A stretch of DNA of 64,000 nucleotides from Sphingopyxis sp. PET50 (GCF_025244705.1 NZ_CP104207.1:2666001-2730000), one strand, 5' to 3'. Shown: positions 1-14,009, numbered from the stretch's first letter. Program-made: numbers and translations. Notes: generated by a model from the letters alone, not told the origin.

Positions 1-273
1 GCGCGGACGCAGCAGCAGGCTGAGCAGCGCGAGACCGTAGCTGGCGAGCAGCACGAGGTGGATCACCCCGCGGAAACCGCCCCAGTTCTTGACGATGTCG
101 AGTTCGGGGGTCGCGAACCAGTCGGGAAAGCGCAGCGCGATCACCATGCCGAATCCGGCGATCGCGAAGAGCAGTGCGAAAAAGCCCGACAGCCAGCCGC
201 TGCCGAAGCGCCGCACCTCGGTATGCGATTCGAGATCGCGCATCAGATGGTCGAGATAGTCACGTTTGGCCAT
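1..273 (-). CDS. Membrane protein N-terminus, probably sterol desaturase family (runs off window)
   Basis: Only the first 91 codons are present; the gene continues beyond position 1. The ATG at 273 has a good Shine-Dalgarno (AGGAG, 279-283). The N-terminus is charged (MAKRDYLDHLMRDLESHTEV) and is followed by two hydrophobic helices, about residues 17-41 and 67-88. I recall this N-terminal pattern from sphingomonad sterol desaturase/fatty acid hydroxylase-like proteins. The diagnostic histidine clusters would lie outside the window, so the family call is tentative. It is transcribed divergently from nothing visible and lies downstream of ligA on the same strand, separated by a palindromic repeat. 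Confidence 0.55.
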   Translation of the reverse strand, partial: MAKRDYLDHLMRDLESHTEVRRFGSGWLSGFFALLFAIAGFGMVIALRFPDWFATPELDIVKNWGGFRGVIHLVLLASYGLALLSLLLRPR

Positions 274-331
274 GTGGTCTCCTCACGGCATTTCGGCCGC
301 GCCGTCTGTGATGACGCGCACCACTTAATAT

Positions 332-464
332 ATCCTCCCCGGAACGGGGAGGGGGACCATGCGAAGCATGGTGGAGGGGGCTATCATCCTGATGCCAAGG
401 CTTGATAACGCGAGCCCCCTCCGTCAAGCCTGCGGCTTGCCACCTCCCCGCAAGCGGGGAGGAT
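332..464. repeat. Palindromic intergenic repeat (REP/BIME-like)
   Basis: Two GC-rich arms face each other around a loop of about 30 bases. Each arm has its own hairpins: CTCCCCG/CGGGGAG and ACCATGCGAAGCATGGT on the left, and GTCAAGCCTGCGGCTTGCCA plus CCTCCCCGCAAGCGGGGAGG on the right. The right arm ends at base 464, directly against the ligA stop codon (465-467), so it would form the 3' end of the ligA transcript and may act as a terminator or RNA stabiliser. Confidence 0.75.
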
Positions 465-3714
<3,250 letters not shown>

Positions 3715-3715
3715 A

Positions 3716-3752
3716 GCCCCTCCCCTTCAGGGGAGGGGGTTGGGGTGAGGCC
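3716..3752. repeat. Single palindromic repeat unit, GGGGAGGGG family
   Basis: The hairpin CCCCTCCCCTTCAGGGGAGG (3717-3736) is followed by a GGTTGGGGTGAGG-type tail. It lies between the DUF559 gene and the acetyltransferase, contains the DUF559 stop codon (3727-3729) and encodes that protein's last residues (PHPNPLP). It belongs to the same family as the copies at 4107-4227 and inside truB. Confidence 0.85.
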
Positions 3753-4104
3753 ATCGGTCCGGACGCCCGAGCGCGACAATCTCTATATGCTGCAGTACGC
3801 CGTCCATATTCCCGAGCACGTCATCGTTGGTTACCCGAACGGTAGCATAACCATATTGAGCCATCGTCCCACCGTCCGTCGCGCCATCTCTTTCCCGGTC
3901 GTGAGTCATGCCATCGACCTCCACGATCAAGCCTTTCGACGGACAGAAGAAGTCGACGATAGGGCCGCCGATAGTGGCTTGTCTACGAAACTTCAGGCCG
4001 CTCAGCTTAGCACCGGAAAGATATCGCCAGAGCCGCTTTTCAGCTTCTGTGGGCTCACGGCGCATCTTGGCAGCGCGGGCAAGCATGACGTGGCGTTCAA
4101 CCAT
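3727..4104 (-). CDS. DUF559 endonuclease-like protein
   Basis: A 125-residue protein of the DUF559 (PF04480) family, distant relatives of the Vsr/very-short-patch-repair nuclease fold. Visible signatures are RREPTEAEKRLWRYL, LSGLKFRRQATIGGPIVDFF, the acidic catalytic-type strand LIVEVDGMTHD, and GYATVRVTNDDVLGNMDGVL. The ATG at 4104 sits three bases from an inverted repeat (4107-4227), and the stop codon lies inside another repeat of the same family, which encodes the last residues. Family members are known mostly as orphan genes of unknown role. The close wrapping by repeats suggests either that the repeats target such genes or that the nuclease helps the repeats spread (inference). Confidence 0.85.
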   Translation of the reverse strand: MVERHVMLARAAKMRREPTEAEKRLWRYLSGAKLSGLKFRRQATIGGPIVDFFCPSKGLIVEVDGMTHDRERDGATDGGTMAQYGYATVRVTNDDVLGNMDGVLQHIEIVALGRPDRWPHPNPLP

Positions 4105-4106
4105 AA

Positions 4107-4227
4107 AGCCCCTCCTCTTCAGAGGAGGGGTTGGGGTGGTGGCGAGCTTGTGCAAACAAGCTCGCTCGGGCATCGAGCCCGACCGAGCTTCACCACCCCC
4201 AACCCCTCCTCTGAAGAGGAGGGGCTT
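4107..4227. repeat. Large inverted repeat with two internal hairpins
   Basis: The outer arms (4107-4141 and 4191-4226) are reverse complements except for one extra G. Inside are a perfect 10-bp hairpin (4142-4151 with 4156-4165, loop GCAA) and a 6-bp hairpin (TCGGGC 4166-4171 with GCCCGA 4177-4182). The whole can fold as a cloverleaf with a very long stem. It lies between recN and the DUF559 gene and would form the leader of the latter. Confidence 0.9.
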
Positions 4228-4246
4228 TTGGTGTGCCCAATTCGCG

Positions 4247-5917
4247 TCACCCCGCCACCTCCAGCAACCGTTCCGCCTGCGCCCGCGCTTCGTCGGTGAC
4301 CTCCGCCCCCGACAGCATGCGGGCGATTTCCTCGCGGCGTTCGGCTTCGCCGAGCGCGCGAACGCCGGTGCGCGTCACCGTGCCTTCGCTCGATTTGGCG
4401 ATCAGGAAGTGCGACGCGCCCTTCGCCGCGACCTGCGGCGAGTGGGTGACGGCAAGAAGCTGCTTGCCCGCGCCCGCGAGCCGCGCCAGCCGTTCGCCGA
4501 TCGCGCTCGCCACCGCGCCGCCGACGCCGCGGTCGATCTCGTCGAAGATGATCGTGTCGGCGCCGCCTTCTTCGGCGAGCGCGACCTTCAGCGCGAGGAT
4601 GAAGCGCGACAATTCGCCTCCGCTCGCGATCCTGACGAGCGGCGCGAAGGGCGCGCCGGGATTGGTCGAGATCAGAAATTCGACGCGGTCCATGCCCTCC
4701 GGCCCCCAGCGCTCGGCGGGCAGGCGTTCGACGAGCGTCCGGAACCGCGCGGCATCGAGCTTCAGCGGCACCAGTTCGCCCGCCACCGCCTTGTCGAGCC
4801 GCGCCGCCGCCTTGCTCCGCGCATCGGAGAGCGCGGCCGCGGCGTGGGTGTAGGCGGCGGCCTTTGCCGCGACCTCGGCCTCCAGCTTCGCCAGCCCCTC
4901 GCTGCCGCCCTCGATCGCGTCGAGCCGCGCGGCCAGGTCGCCCGCAAGGGTGGCGAGTTCGTCGGGCTGGACATGATGCTTGCGCGCCATCGCGCGCAGC
5001 TCGAACAGCCGCGTCTCCGCCTCCTCGAGCCGCGCCGGGTCATATTCGAGCGCACGCGCGGCTTCTTGCAGCCTTTGCTCGGCCTCGTCGGCCTCGATGA
5101 TCGCCCGGTCGAGCCCGGCGAGCGCCTCGGCGAGCAGCGGGTGGTCGCCCGCGAGCCGGTCGAGCCGCCGCGCCGCCGCGCGGAGCTGCGCGGGACCGCT
5201 GTCGCTGCCCTCGAACGCCGCCATGATCGCGCCCATATCCCCAGCGATGCGCTCGCCCTTCTGCATGGTTGTGCGCGCCTCGGCGAGTTCGGCTTCTTCG
5301 CCCGGTTGCGGCGCAAGCGCGGTCAGTTCGGCGACGCAATGTTCGAGCCATTCGCGGTCGCGCACTGCCTCGTCGAGCGCCGCGCGCGCCGCCGCCAGCC
5401 GCGCCTCGGCGCCGCGCCATTCGCCATGCGCCGCCGCGACCGCGGCGCTGTCGCAGCGGCCATAGGCGTCGAGCAGCGCGCGGTGGCCCGCGGGCGCGAG
5501 CAGACCGCGATCGTCGTGCTGGCCGTGGATCTCGACCAGATGGCCCCCGACCTCGCGCAGCAGCGCCGCCGAGCAGGGCTGGTCGTTCAGGAAGGCGCGG
5601 CTGCCGCCGTCGGCCTTCAGCGTTCGGCGAACGAGCAAGGGCTCGCCGGGTTCGATTTCGATATCATTCTCGCCCAGCAGCGCGGCGAGCGCCGTCCCCG
5701 GCGCAGGCGGCGCGAAGCTGGCGGTGACCTGCGCCTTGTCGCTGCCCTGGCGCACCAGCGCGCTGTCGGCACGCGCGCCCAGCGCCAGCCCGAGCGCGTC
5801 GAGCAGGATCGACTTGCCCGCCCCGGTCTCGCCCGTGAGCACGCCGAGCCCGGCCGCGAAATCGAGGTCGAGCCGTTCGATCAGGACGATGTTGGCGATG
5901 GACAGAGCGGTCAGCAT
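4247..5917 (-). CDS. recN: DNA repair protein RecN
   Basis: An SMC-like ATPase of double-strand break repair. The 556 residues have the ABC-type head split by a coiled coil. Walker A is GETGAGKS (residues 29-36). The signature region (LVRIASGGELSRFILALKVA) and Walker B with catalytic acid (DTIIFDEIDRGVGG) are in the C-terminal part. The central region is Ala/Glu-rich coiled coil. Length is typical of the family and the frame is intact. The ATG at 5917 lies four bases from the large palindrome 5921-6183, so the leader of this mRNA would be formed by, or interrupted by, that element. Confidence 0.96.
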   Translation of the reverse strand: MLTALSIANIVLIERLDLDFAAGLGVLTGETGAGKSILLDALGLALGARADSALVRQGSDKAQVTASFAPPAPGTALAALLGENDIEIEPGEPLLVRRTLKADGGSRAFLNDQPCSAALLREVGGHLVEIHGQHDDRGLLAPAGHRALLDAYGRCDSAAVAAAHGEWRGAEARLAAARAALDEAVRDREWLEHCVAELTALAPQPGEEAELAEARTTMQKGERIAGDMGAIMAAFEGSDSGPAQLRAAARRLDRLAGDHPLLAEALAGLDRAIIEADEAEQRLQEAARALEYDPARLEEAETRLFELRAMARKHHVQPDELATLAGDLAARLDAIEGGSEGLAKLEAEVAAKAAAYTHAAAALSDARSKAAARLDKAVAGELVPLKLDAARFRTLVERLPAERWGPEGMDRVEFLISTNPGAPFAPLVRIASGGELSRFILALKVALAEEGGADTIIFDEIDRGVGGAVASAIGERLARLAGAGKQLLAVTHSPQVAAKGASHFLIAKSSEGTVTRTGVRALGEAERREEIARMLSGAEVTDEARAQAERLLEVAG

Positions 5918-5920
5918 AAG

Positions 5921-6183
5921 GGATCCGAATCCACTATTGATGCGGTCGAGGCATCAAAATGGCGAAGGTATCGGAGTGAGATGGCTGTAGCGGGTAGCGG
6001 CGTTACCCGCAAAGTCAGCTCGCTTCGAGACCGAAGCCATTTTGATGTCCCTTCGGGATTTGACCGATTTGGCCCATTGCGGCGTCGGCAGCGCTGGAAA
6101 TATCGACATATTCCTGCGCTTCGCCTCCTAGCACTGGGCCAAATCGCCCCAAACCTCGATCGCATCAATAGTGGATTCGGACC
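5921..6183. repeat. 263-bp cloverleaf-like palindromic element
   Basis: Terminal arms 5922-5951 and 6154-6183 are 30-bp inverted repeats with 28 matches. Inside lie two independent hairpins with perfect 12-bp base stems: arm A (5952-5963 with 6036-6047, with a further 7-bp stem GCGGGTA/TACCCGC at its tip, 5990-5996 with 6004-6010) and arm B (6065-6076 with 6135-6146). No convincing coding region lies inside. It could be a small non-autonomous mobile element or a structured RNA. Confidence 0.85.
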
Positions 6184-6328
6184 CCAACGTCCTTACCGCA
6201 GAACAAAAAGCGAATCTATTCTGCAATAGCTCGTCGCCCCCACGCAGGCGGAGGCTGCAATCGGTTTACGCGGCGACGCCGGGCAAGTCGGCCAGCGGCC
6301 CCGCCTGCGCGGGGGCGACGGTCAAGCA
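6184..6328. repeat. Intergenic stretch with a 19-bp inverted repeat
   Basis: Arms at 6233-6251 and 6301-6319 match in 18 of 19 positions (GTCGCCCCC-CGCAGGCGG type). It ends nine bases before the bamD stop and could serve as the terminator of bamD on the minus strand. Nothing else recognisable is in this stretch. Confidence 0.7.
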
Positions 6329-7123
6329 TCACGCGCTCGGCGCATGCTTCTGCATCAGCTGATAGGCGCGTTCGTACCATTTGCTGCCCGGATAATTGGC
6401 GCCGAGTACGGCGGCCGACTTTTTCGCCTCCGACGGCACGCCCAGTGCGAGATAGCATTCGGTCAGCCGGTACAGCGCTTCGGGCGTGTGGCTCGTCGTC
6501 TGATATTTCTCGCTCACTTCGCGGAAGCGGATCGACGCGGCGAGCCAGTTCGAGCTGCGCTGGTAGAAACGGCCGATCTCCATTTCCTTGCCCGCCAGAT
6601 GGTCCTGCACCAGGTCGATCTTCAACCGCGCGTCGGCGGCATAGCGGCTGTCGGGATAGCGGCGGATCACTTCGCCCAATGCGGCGAGCGCCTGCTGCGT
6701 GATCTTCTGGTCGCGGGTGACGTCGCTGATCTGCTCATAATAGCTGAGCCCGATCAGATAGAAGGCATAGGGGGCGTCCTTGTTGCCCGGATGGATCGCG
6801 AGGAAGCGCTGCGCCGCTTCGACCGCGGGGGTATATTCACGGTCCATATAGTAGCTGAAGGCGCTCATCAGCTGCGCACGGCGTGCCCAGGGCGAATAGG
6901 GATGCTGGCGCTCCACCTCGTCGAACAGCGCGGCGGCGAGACCGTAATTGCCCCTGTCGAGCCGGTCCTGCGCCGCGCGGTACAGCGTGCTGACGTCGCG
7001 CGCGACATAACGCGTGTCCTTCTTGACCCCGCCGCCGCCGGCGCAGGCCGCCAGCAAGGGGGTGATGGCAAGGGCGGCGGCGAGCAGGCGCGTCGAGGCG
7101 CGCAGGGTGGGACGCTGAGTCAT
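6329..7123 (-). CDS. bamD: Outer membrane assembly lipoprotein BamD
   Basis: A component of the BAM complex that inserts beta-barrel proteins into the outer membrane. The 264-residue protein starts at ATG 7123 with a signal peptide ending in the lipobox LAAC, followed by a Gly-rich linker and TPR-like repeats typical of the family (LYRAAQDRLDRGNYGLAAAL, HPYSPWARRAQLMSAFSYYM, YPDSRYAADARLKIDLVQDH, PEALYRLTECYLALGVPSEA). Length and domain order are standard and the frame is intact. A longer frame extending upstream to 7180 lacks a signal peptide and is rejected as the start. Confidence 0.95.
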   Translation of the reverse strand: MTQRPTLRASTRLLAAALAITPLLAACAGGGGVKKDTRYVARDVSTLYRAAQDRLDRGNYGLAAALFDEVERQHPYSPWARRAQLMSAFSYYMDREYTPAVEAAQRFLAIHPGNKDAPYAFYLIGLSYYEQISDVTRDQKITQQALAALGEVIRRYPDSRYAADARLKIDLVQDHLAGKEMEIGRFYQRSSNWLAASIRFREVSEKYQTTSHTPEALYRLTECYLALGVPSEAKKSAAVLGANYPGSKWYERAYQLMQKHAPSA

Positions 7124-7213
7124 GCGCGCGGTATAGCCACAGCGCCGATGAACGCAAAATAAATGATGGGCGTTTTGCATGGGTTTCGGCGCCAGCGCAC
7201 GACGAACGCCAAT

Positions 7214-7917
7214 CTATGGCGCCTTGACGACGCAGCCCGCGGGCGCGTCTGCTCGGCGCGGAAATCCGGCGCGCGGTCCGGATCGTCACCACCGGATCGA
7301 GCATCTGGCCGACCATTACCCCCTGCCCCGCGGCCGCGCGAAACCGGTGCGGCGTAGATCGCCTCCGCGACCTCCATGCCGGCTATCACCTCGCCGAACA
7401 CCGCGAAACCCGCATTGTCGCCATCACGCGCCGGGTCGGCATCATAGGCCGGAACGCCCGACAGCATCAGGAAGAAATCGGCCGCGGCGTCCCCGGGCGC
7501 CAACCGCGCCATCGACAGCGCGCCCCGGCAATGGGTGAGGCCGGTCCGGGTCGTGGGCTCGTGCACGACGGGCGGGAAATTCGGTTCCCCGCCCTCGCCG
7601 GGACCGGCCTGAACCAGGCGCGCGCTGGCGCCCCAGTTGCGCGTCGAGCGATAGAAAACAAAGCCGTCCATCCGTTTCGAATCGACATAGCGGAGGAAAT
7701 TGGCGGCAGTGACCGGCGCGCGCCGGTCCTCGATCCGCACGGTGATCGTGCCAAGATCGGTGACGAGCGCCACATAGGGGCGCGTGTCGACCTCGACCAG
7801 TGGGGTCTCAGGTCCGGAGATCGGCGCCGGTGGCGGCGGCAATTGTGTCGTCTGCGGCGGGACCGGCGGCTGGGCGGCGAGGGCCATCGCAAGCGCGGAA
7901 AGAAAGGGCGTCGGCAT
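7214..7917 (-). CDS. Cyclophilin-type peptidyl-prolyl isomerase, exported (two frame breaks)
   Basis: Starts at ATG 7917 with a signal peptide (MPTPFLSALAMALAAQ) and a Pro-rich linker, then a cyclophilin domain: VALVTDLGTITVRIEDRRAP, AANFLRYVD, then GALSMARLAPGDAAADFFLM and DNAGFAVFGEVIAGMEVAEA. After AIYAAPV the frame breaks: the conserved ending (VMVGQMLDPVVTIRTARR) is in another frame, which one extra base in the run of five C at 7319-7323 would explain. A second extra base in the AAA at 7262-7264 would let the protein end at a TAG at 7214-7216. Left uncorrected, the first frame runs on to 7120. The last 20 residues are therefore uncertain. Confidence 0.75.
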
Positions 7918-8029
7918 CCCCCCGCCATAGCCGAAGAAATGCCGCCGTGGCGACACCCGGCGGTTCGGCCCCGCCACGGAAACACGATATAAAGAAATCT
8001 TTATATGTCGATTGACAACCGCGCGCTTC
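7918..8029. other. Divergent intergenic region, PPIase / metE leader
   Basis: Between the isomerase start and the cobalamin riboswitch. It must hold the promoters for both directions. A short AT-rich stretch near 7985-8015 (AAGAAATCTTTATATG and neighbouring bases) is the likely promoter core, but I cannot assign boxes with confidence. Confidence 0.4.
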
Positions 8030-8250
8030 GATCTATTCTGGGCTGGTCGAGGTTCCCCGCGTCCGGCAGGGCGCAGGGCTAAGACGGGAAGCCGGTGCGC
8101 GCGCTCGCCACGATGGGGAGCGGGCAAGGCCGGCGCTGCCCCCGCAACTGTAAGCGGTGAGCGGCGGTCGAGACGTGTCACTGATCCGGCAAGGGATCGG
8201 GAAGGCCAGACCGCCGCGTCGATCCGCGAGCCAGGAGACCTGCCTCGTCA
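8030..8250 (+). promoter_or_regulatory. Cobalamin (B12) riboswitch upstream of metE
   Basis: Conserved adenosylcobalamin-riboswitch blocks occur in order: GGTCGAGGTTCCCC near the 5' end (8045-8058), AAGACGGGAAGCCGGTG (8081-8097), the B12 box GCTGCCCCCGCAACTGTAAG (8135-8154), the GTCACTGAT...GGGAAGGCCAG segment (about 8177-8209), and GAGCCAGGAGACCTGCCT (8228-8245). The metE start follows 126 bases later. By analogy with other bacteria, B12 binding would shut off metE when the B12-dependent enzyme MetH can work. The intervening 8251-8376 holds GC-rich complementary segments that may form the expression platform. Confidence 0.93.
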
Positions 8251-8376
8251 GATAACGTCCTCCGGCGGGGTGTCCGGTCTGGTCGCATGCGTGGCTGCGC
8301 CCGGGCTTGCCCTGCCGGGTGCATCGGCTGTCGCATACGCACCGGCCTGCGCCTTGCCCAATGCAAGGTATGAAAC

Positions 8377-10683
8377 ATGGCCATCTCCGTCGCCACCCTC
8401 GGCTTCCCCCGCATCGGTCCGCGCCGCGAACTGAAATTCCTGCTCGAAGCCTATTGGTCCGGCAAAAAGACCGCGGACGAGCTGCGCGAAGGCGCGGCGG
8501 CATTGCGCGCCGCGGCCTGGGCGCGCCAGCGCGCGCTCGGCGCCGACATCCTGCCCTCGGGCGACTTCTCGCTCTATGACCATGTGCTCGACATGTCGGT
8601 CATGGTGGGCGCCATCCCGGCGCGATATCGATGGGACGGCGCGGCGGCCGGCCTCGGCACCTATTTCGCGATGGCGCGCGGAACGCAGGGCGGCGGCGAT
8701 GCAGGCTGCGCGCACGGGCTCGACGCGACCGCGCAGGAAATGACCAAATGGTTCGACACCAACTATCATTATATGGTCCCCGAACTCGAAGCCGGGCAGG
8801 TCTTTCGCCTGTCGTCGACGCGGCTGGTCGACGAATTTCTGGAAGCCAGGGCGCTCGGCTATCACACGCGGCCGGTGCTGCTGGGGCCGGTGAGCTATCT
8901 GATGCTGGCGAAGGGGCGCGGGGTCGAGCCGCTGTCGCTGCTCCCCGCGCTGCTGCCGGTCTATGAGGCGTTGCTGGCGGCGCTCGCCGCGGCGGGTGCC
9001 GACTGGGTGCAGATCGACGAACCCTGCCTCGTGCTCGATCTCGACCATGGGCAGCACGACGCCTTTGCGGCCGCCTATGCGCGGCTGGCGGGCAAGGGCG
9101 TCAAGCTGATGCTCACCACCTATTTCGGCGGGCTCGGCGAGAATCTGGGGCTCGTCGCGGGGCTGCCGGTCGACGGGCTGCACATCGACCTCGTCCGCGC
9201 GCCCGAACAGCTCGGCCCGGTCTGCGCGCGGGTGCCGAAGACGATGCTGCTGTCGCTCGGCGTGATCGACGGGCGCAATATCTGGCGCGCCGACCTCGAC
9301 GCGATCCTTGCGCGCATCGCTCCGGTCGCGGCGACGCGCGACCTGATCGTCGCGCCCTCCTGCTCGTTGCTTCACGTGCCCGTGGACCTCGCGCTCGAAA
9401 AGAGGCTCGATCCCGAAATCGCCGAATGGCTGGCCTTTGCCGTGCAGAAGATCGGCGAACTGGCGACGATCGCCAAGGCGCTGAACGAGGGCGAGGACGG
9501 CGTTGCCGAGCAACTGGCCGCGACGCGCGCCGCCGCCGCGACGCGCCGCAGCTCGCCGCGCATTCACGATCCCGCCGTGCAGGACCGGCTGGCAGGCGTC
9601 GATGCCGCAATGGTCGAGCGGCGCTCGCCCTTCGCCGCGCGGCGCGAACTGCAGCGGGACCGGCTCGGCCTGCCCGCCTTTCCGACGACGACGATCGGTT
9701 CCTTCCCCCAGACACCCGAGATCCGCAAGGCGCGCGCCGCGCATATCAAGGGCGAGATCGACGATGCCGCCTATGCCCGATATCTGCGCGTCGAAACCCG
9801 CGCCGCGATCAAATGGCAGGAGGAGATCGGGCTCGACGTGCTCGTTCATGGCGAATTCGAGCGCAACGACATGGTGCAATATTTCGGCGAGCAGCTCGCC
9901 GGTTTCGCCTTCACCCAGAGCGGCTGGGTGCAAAGCTATGGCTCGCGCTGCGTGCGTCCGCCGATCCTCTATGGCGACGTGTCGCGCGCCGAGCCGATGA
10001 CGGTCGAATGGTGGCGCTATGCGCAGGACCAGACCGACAAGCCGATGAAGGGCATGCTCACCGGGCCGGTGACGATCCTCAACTGGTCCTTCGTGCGCGA
10101 CGACCAGCCGCGCGCGGTCTCTTGCCGCCAGATCGCGCTGGCGATCCGCGACGAGGTACTCGACCTCGAGCGCGCCGGCGCGGCGGTGATCCAGATCGAC
10201 GAGGCGGCACTGCGCGAAGGCCTGCCGCTGCGCCGCGGCGAGTGGCAGGCCTATCTCGACTGGGCGGTGGAGGCGTTCCGCCTGGCGGCGTCGGGGGTCG
10301 CCGACGACACGCAGATCCACACCCATATGTGCTATTCGGAATTCAACGACATCATCGCGGCGATCGGCGCGATGGATGCCGACGTGATCTCGATCGAGAC
10401 CGCAAGGTCGCAGATGGAGCTGCTCGACGTGTTCGCCGGCTATGCCTATCCGAACGAGATCGGGCCGGGGGTCTACGACATCCACTCGCCGCGCATCCCG
10501 GCGGAAAGCGAGATGAGCGAACTGCTCAAGCAGGCGAGCCGGCGGCTGCCCGCTCTACCAGCTGTGGGTGAACCCCGATTGCGGGCTCAAGACGCGCAAA
10601 TGGGACGAGGTTCGCCCCGCCCTCGTCGCGATGGTCGCGGCGGCGCGGCGGCTGCGCGTCAAGGGGGCCTATGATGCAGCCTG
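8377..10683 (+). CDS. metE: Cobalamin-independent methionine synthase MetE (frame break near 3' end)
   Basis: Transfers a methyl group from methyl-tetrahydropteroyl-glutamate to homocysteine, the last step of methionine synthesis. The N-terminal domain begins [20 protein letters not shown], and the catalytic C-terminal domain begins near [20 protein letters not shown]. Zinc-ligand motif [11 protein letters not shown] is present. The in-frame reading then fails at 10551-10553. The conserved ending [21 protein letters not shown], which holds the last zinc cysteine, lies in the next frame and ends at TGA 10681-10683; one extra base explains this. Read literally the product would lack that cysteine. 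A cobalamin riboswitch precedes the gene. The start has AAGG eight bases upstream. Confidence 0.93.
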
Positions 10684-11063
10684 ACGCCTTGCCCGAAGGC
10701 GCCCCGGCGGTGCGCGTCACCGCCATGCCCGCCAATGCCAATGTCTATGGCGACATCTTCGGCGGCTGGCTGATGGCGCAGATGGACCTTGCCGCCTCCT
10801 CGGTCGCCTCGCTCCATGCCCGCGGCCGGGCGGTGACGATCGCGGTGGAGGGCATGACCTTTCACCGCCCCGTCTTCGTCGGCGACGAGGTGTCGGTCTA
10901 TGCCCGGCTGCGCAAGGTCGGACGCACCTCGATGCAGGTCGCGGTCGAAGCGTGGGCGCGCGACCGCCATTCGGAGGAAGCGAACAAGGTGACCGAGGCG
11001 AATTTCGCCTTCGTCGCCATGGGCCCCGACCGGCGGCCCCGGCCGGTGGCGCCGCTGGAGTGA
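10671..11063 (+). CDS. Acyl-CoA thioesterase, hotdog fold (YciA-like)
   Basis: A 130-residue single hotdog-domain thioesterase that hydrolyses acyl-CoA esters. Motifs typical of the YciA/BACH group are present: [20 protein letters not shown], the [20 protein letters not shown] strand pair, and [14 protein letters not shown]. The start is ATG 10671 or the adjacent ATG 10674; AAGGGGG at 10661-10667 favours 10674. It overlaps the frame-corrected end of metE by about 13 bases, so the two are co-transcribed, although they have no obvious metabolic link. Confidence 0.9.
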   Translation: MMQPDALPEGAPAVRVTAMPANANVYGDIFGGWLMAQMDLAASSVASLHARGRAVTIAVEGMTFHRPVFVGDEVSVYARLRKVGRTSMQVAVEAWARDRHSEEANKVTEANFAFVAMGPDRRPRPVAPLE

Positions 11064-11092
11064 ACCCCGAGTCGGCGCGGACGGCGAGCCCA

Positions 11093-11130
11093 CAAAAAAG
11101 GGGCCGCAAATGCGGCCCCTTCCCTTTTCT
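11093..11130. terminator. Bidirectional rho-independent terminator between thioesterase and pnp
   Basis: The hairpin AGGGGCCGCA/TGCGGCCCCT (11099-11108 with 11111-11120) has six A on its left, which read as TTTTTT after the stem on the minus strand, and a T-rich stretch on its right. It would end both the metE operon and the pnp operon. Confidence 0.9.
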
Positions 11131-11143
11131 CGTCGCGAAGCGC

Positions 11144-13459
<2,316 letters not shown>

Positions 13460-13715
13460 GGTATTTCCTTCGCCCGCCGGGCCCTATGCCGGGCGGGGCC
13501 TCTGATTCCGGGCAATCCGGCCCGGGGCGGTACGGGGCGTCTGTCTGCCCCTTCCAAGGACATGACCCGCCGGATGCGGGATGCCCCTTCACCGTTCCCC
13601 GGCCAAAGCCGGGGCCCGGTTGTTTCAGGGAGGCTTCCGCCGCCCTGGATCCCGGCCTTCGCCGGGATAACGCCATACGCAAACGGCCCCCGAAATCGGG
13701 GGCCGAACGATGACG
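13460..13715. other. rpsO-pnp intergenic region with GC-rich palindromes
   Basis: Holds several short GC-rich hairpins, including a CCCGGCCTTCGCCGGGA repeat of the type common between sphingomonad genes (near 13650-13666), and the rpsO terminator. The pnp leader lies at the left end. In other bacteria pnp leaders are cleaved for autoregulation; I cannot show that here. Confidence 0.6.
13685..13704 (-). terminator. Hairpin terminator downstream of rpsO
   Basis: Perfect stem GGCCCCCGA/TCGGGGGCC with a two-base loop, starting 11 bases beyond the rpsO stop, followed on the minus strand by a short GTTT. The T-tract is weak, so it may attenuate rather than terminate, letting some transcripts reach pnp. 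Confidence 0.65.
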
Positions 13716-13985
13716 TTACTTGCGAAGACCCAGCTTCGCGATCAGGTCGGCGTAGCGGCCTTCGTCCTTCTTGCGGAGATAGTCGAGAAGACTGCGGCGC
13801 TTGTTGACCATCATCAGCAGCCCGCGGCGGCTGTGATTGTCCTTGTGGTTCGCCTTGAAATGGCCGGTCAGGTTGTTGATGCGGTCGGTCAGGATCGCGA
13901 CCTGGACTTCGGGCGAACCCGTGTCGCCCTCGGCGCGCGCATGTTCCTTGATGACTTCGGCCTTGCGTTCAGCGGTAATCGACAT
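13716..13985 (-). CDS. rpsO: 30S ribosomal protein S15
   Basis: An 89-residue ribosomal protein that binds 16S rRNA early in small-subunit assembly. It is recognised along its whole length: [60 protein letters not shown] and [20 protein letters not shown]. The start is ATG 13985; an extension to 14003 adds residues absent from the family. It lies between truB and pnp, the canonical order. Confidence 0.98.
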   Translation of the reverse strand: MSITAERKAEVIKEHARAEGDTGSPEVQVAILTDRINNLTGHFKANHKDNHSRRGLLMMVNKRRSLLDYLRKKDEGRYADLIAKLGLRK

Positions 13986-14009
13986 ATTTTTTCCTTCGAA
14001 CATCGAATT

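Noticed and set aside
5921-6183. tRNA or other known small RNA in the recN-bamD gap
   Set aside because: The cloverleaf shape is far larger than a tRNA, has no anticodon-like 7-base loop or CCA-type end, and the terminal stem is 30 bp.
8248-10485. 745-codon open frame on the minus strand opposite metE
   Set aside because: Antisense shadow of a high-GC gene. The plus strand encodes MetE with clear motifs and a riboswitch in front.
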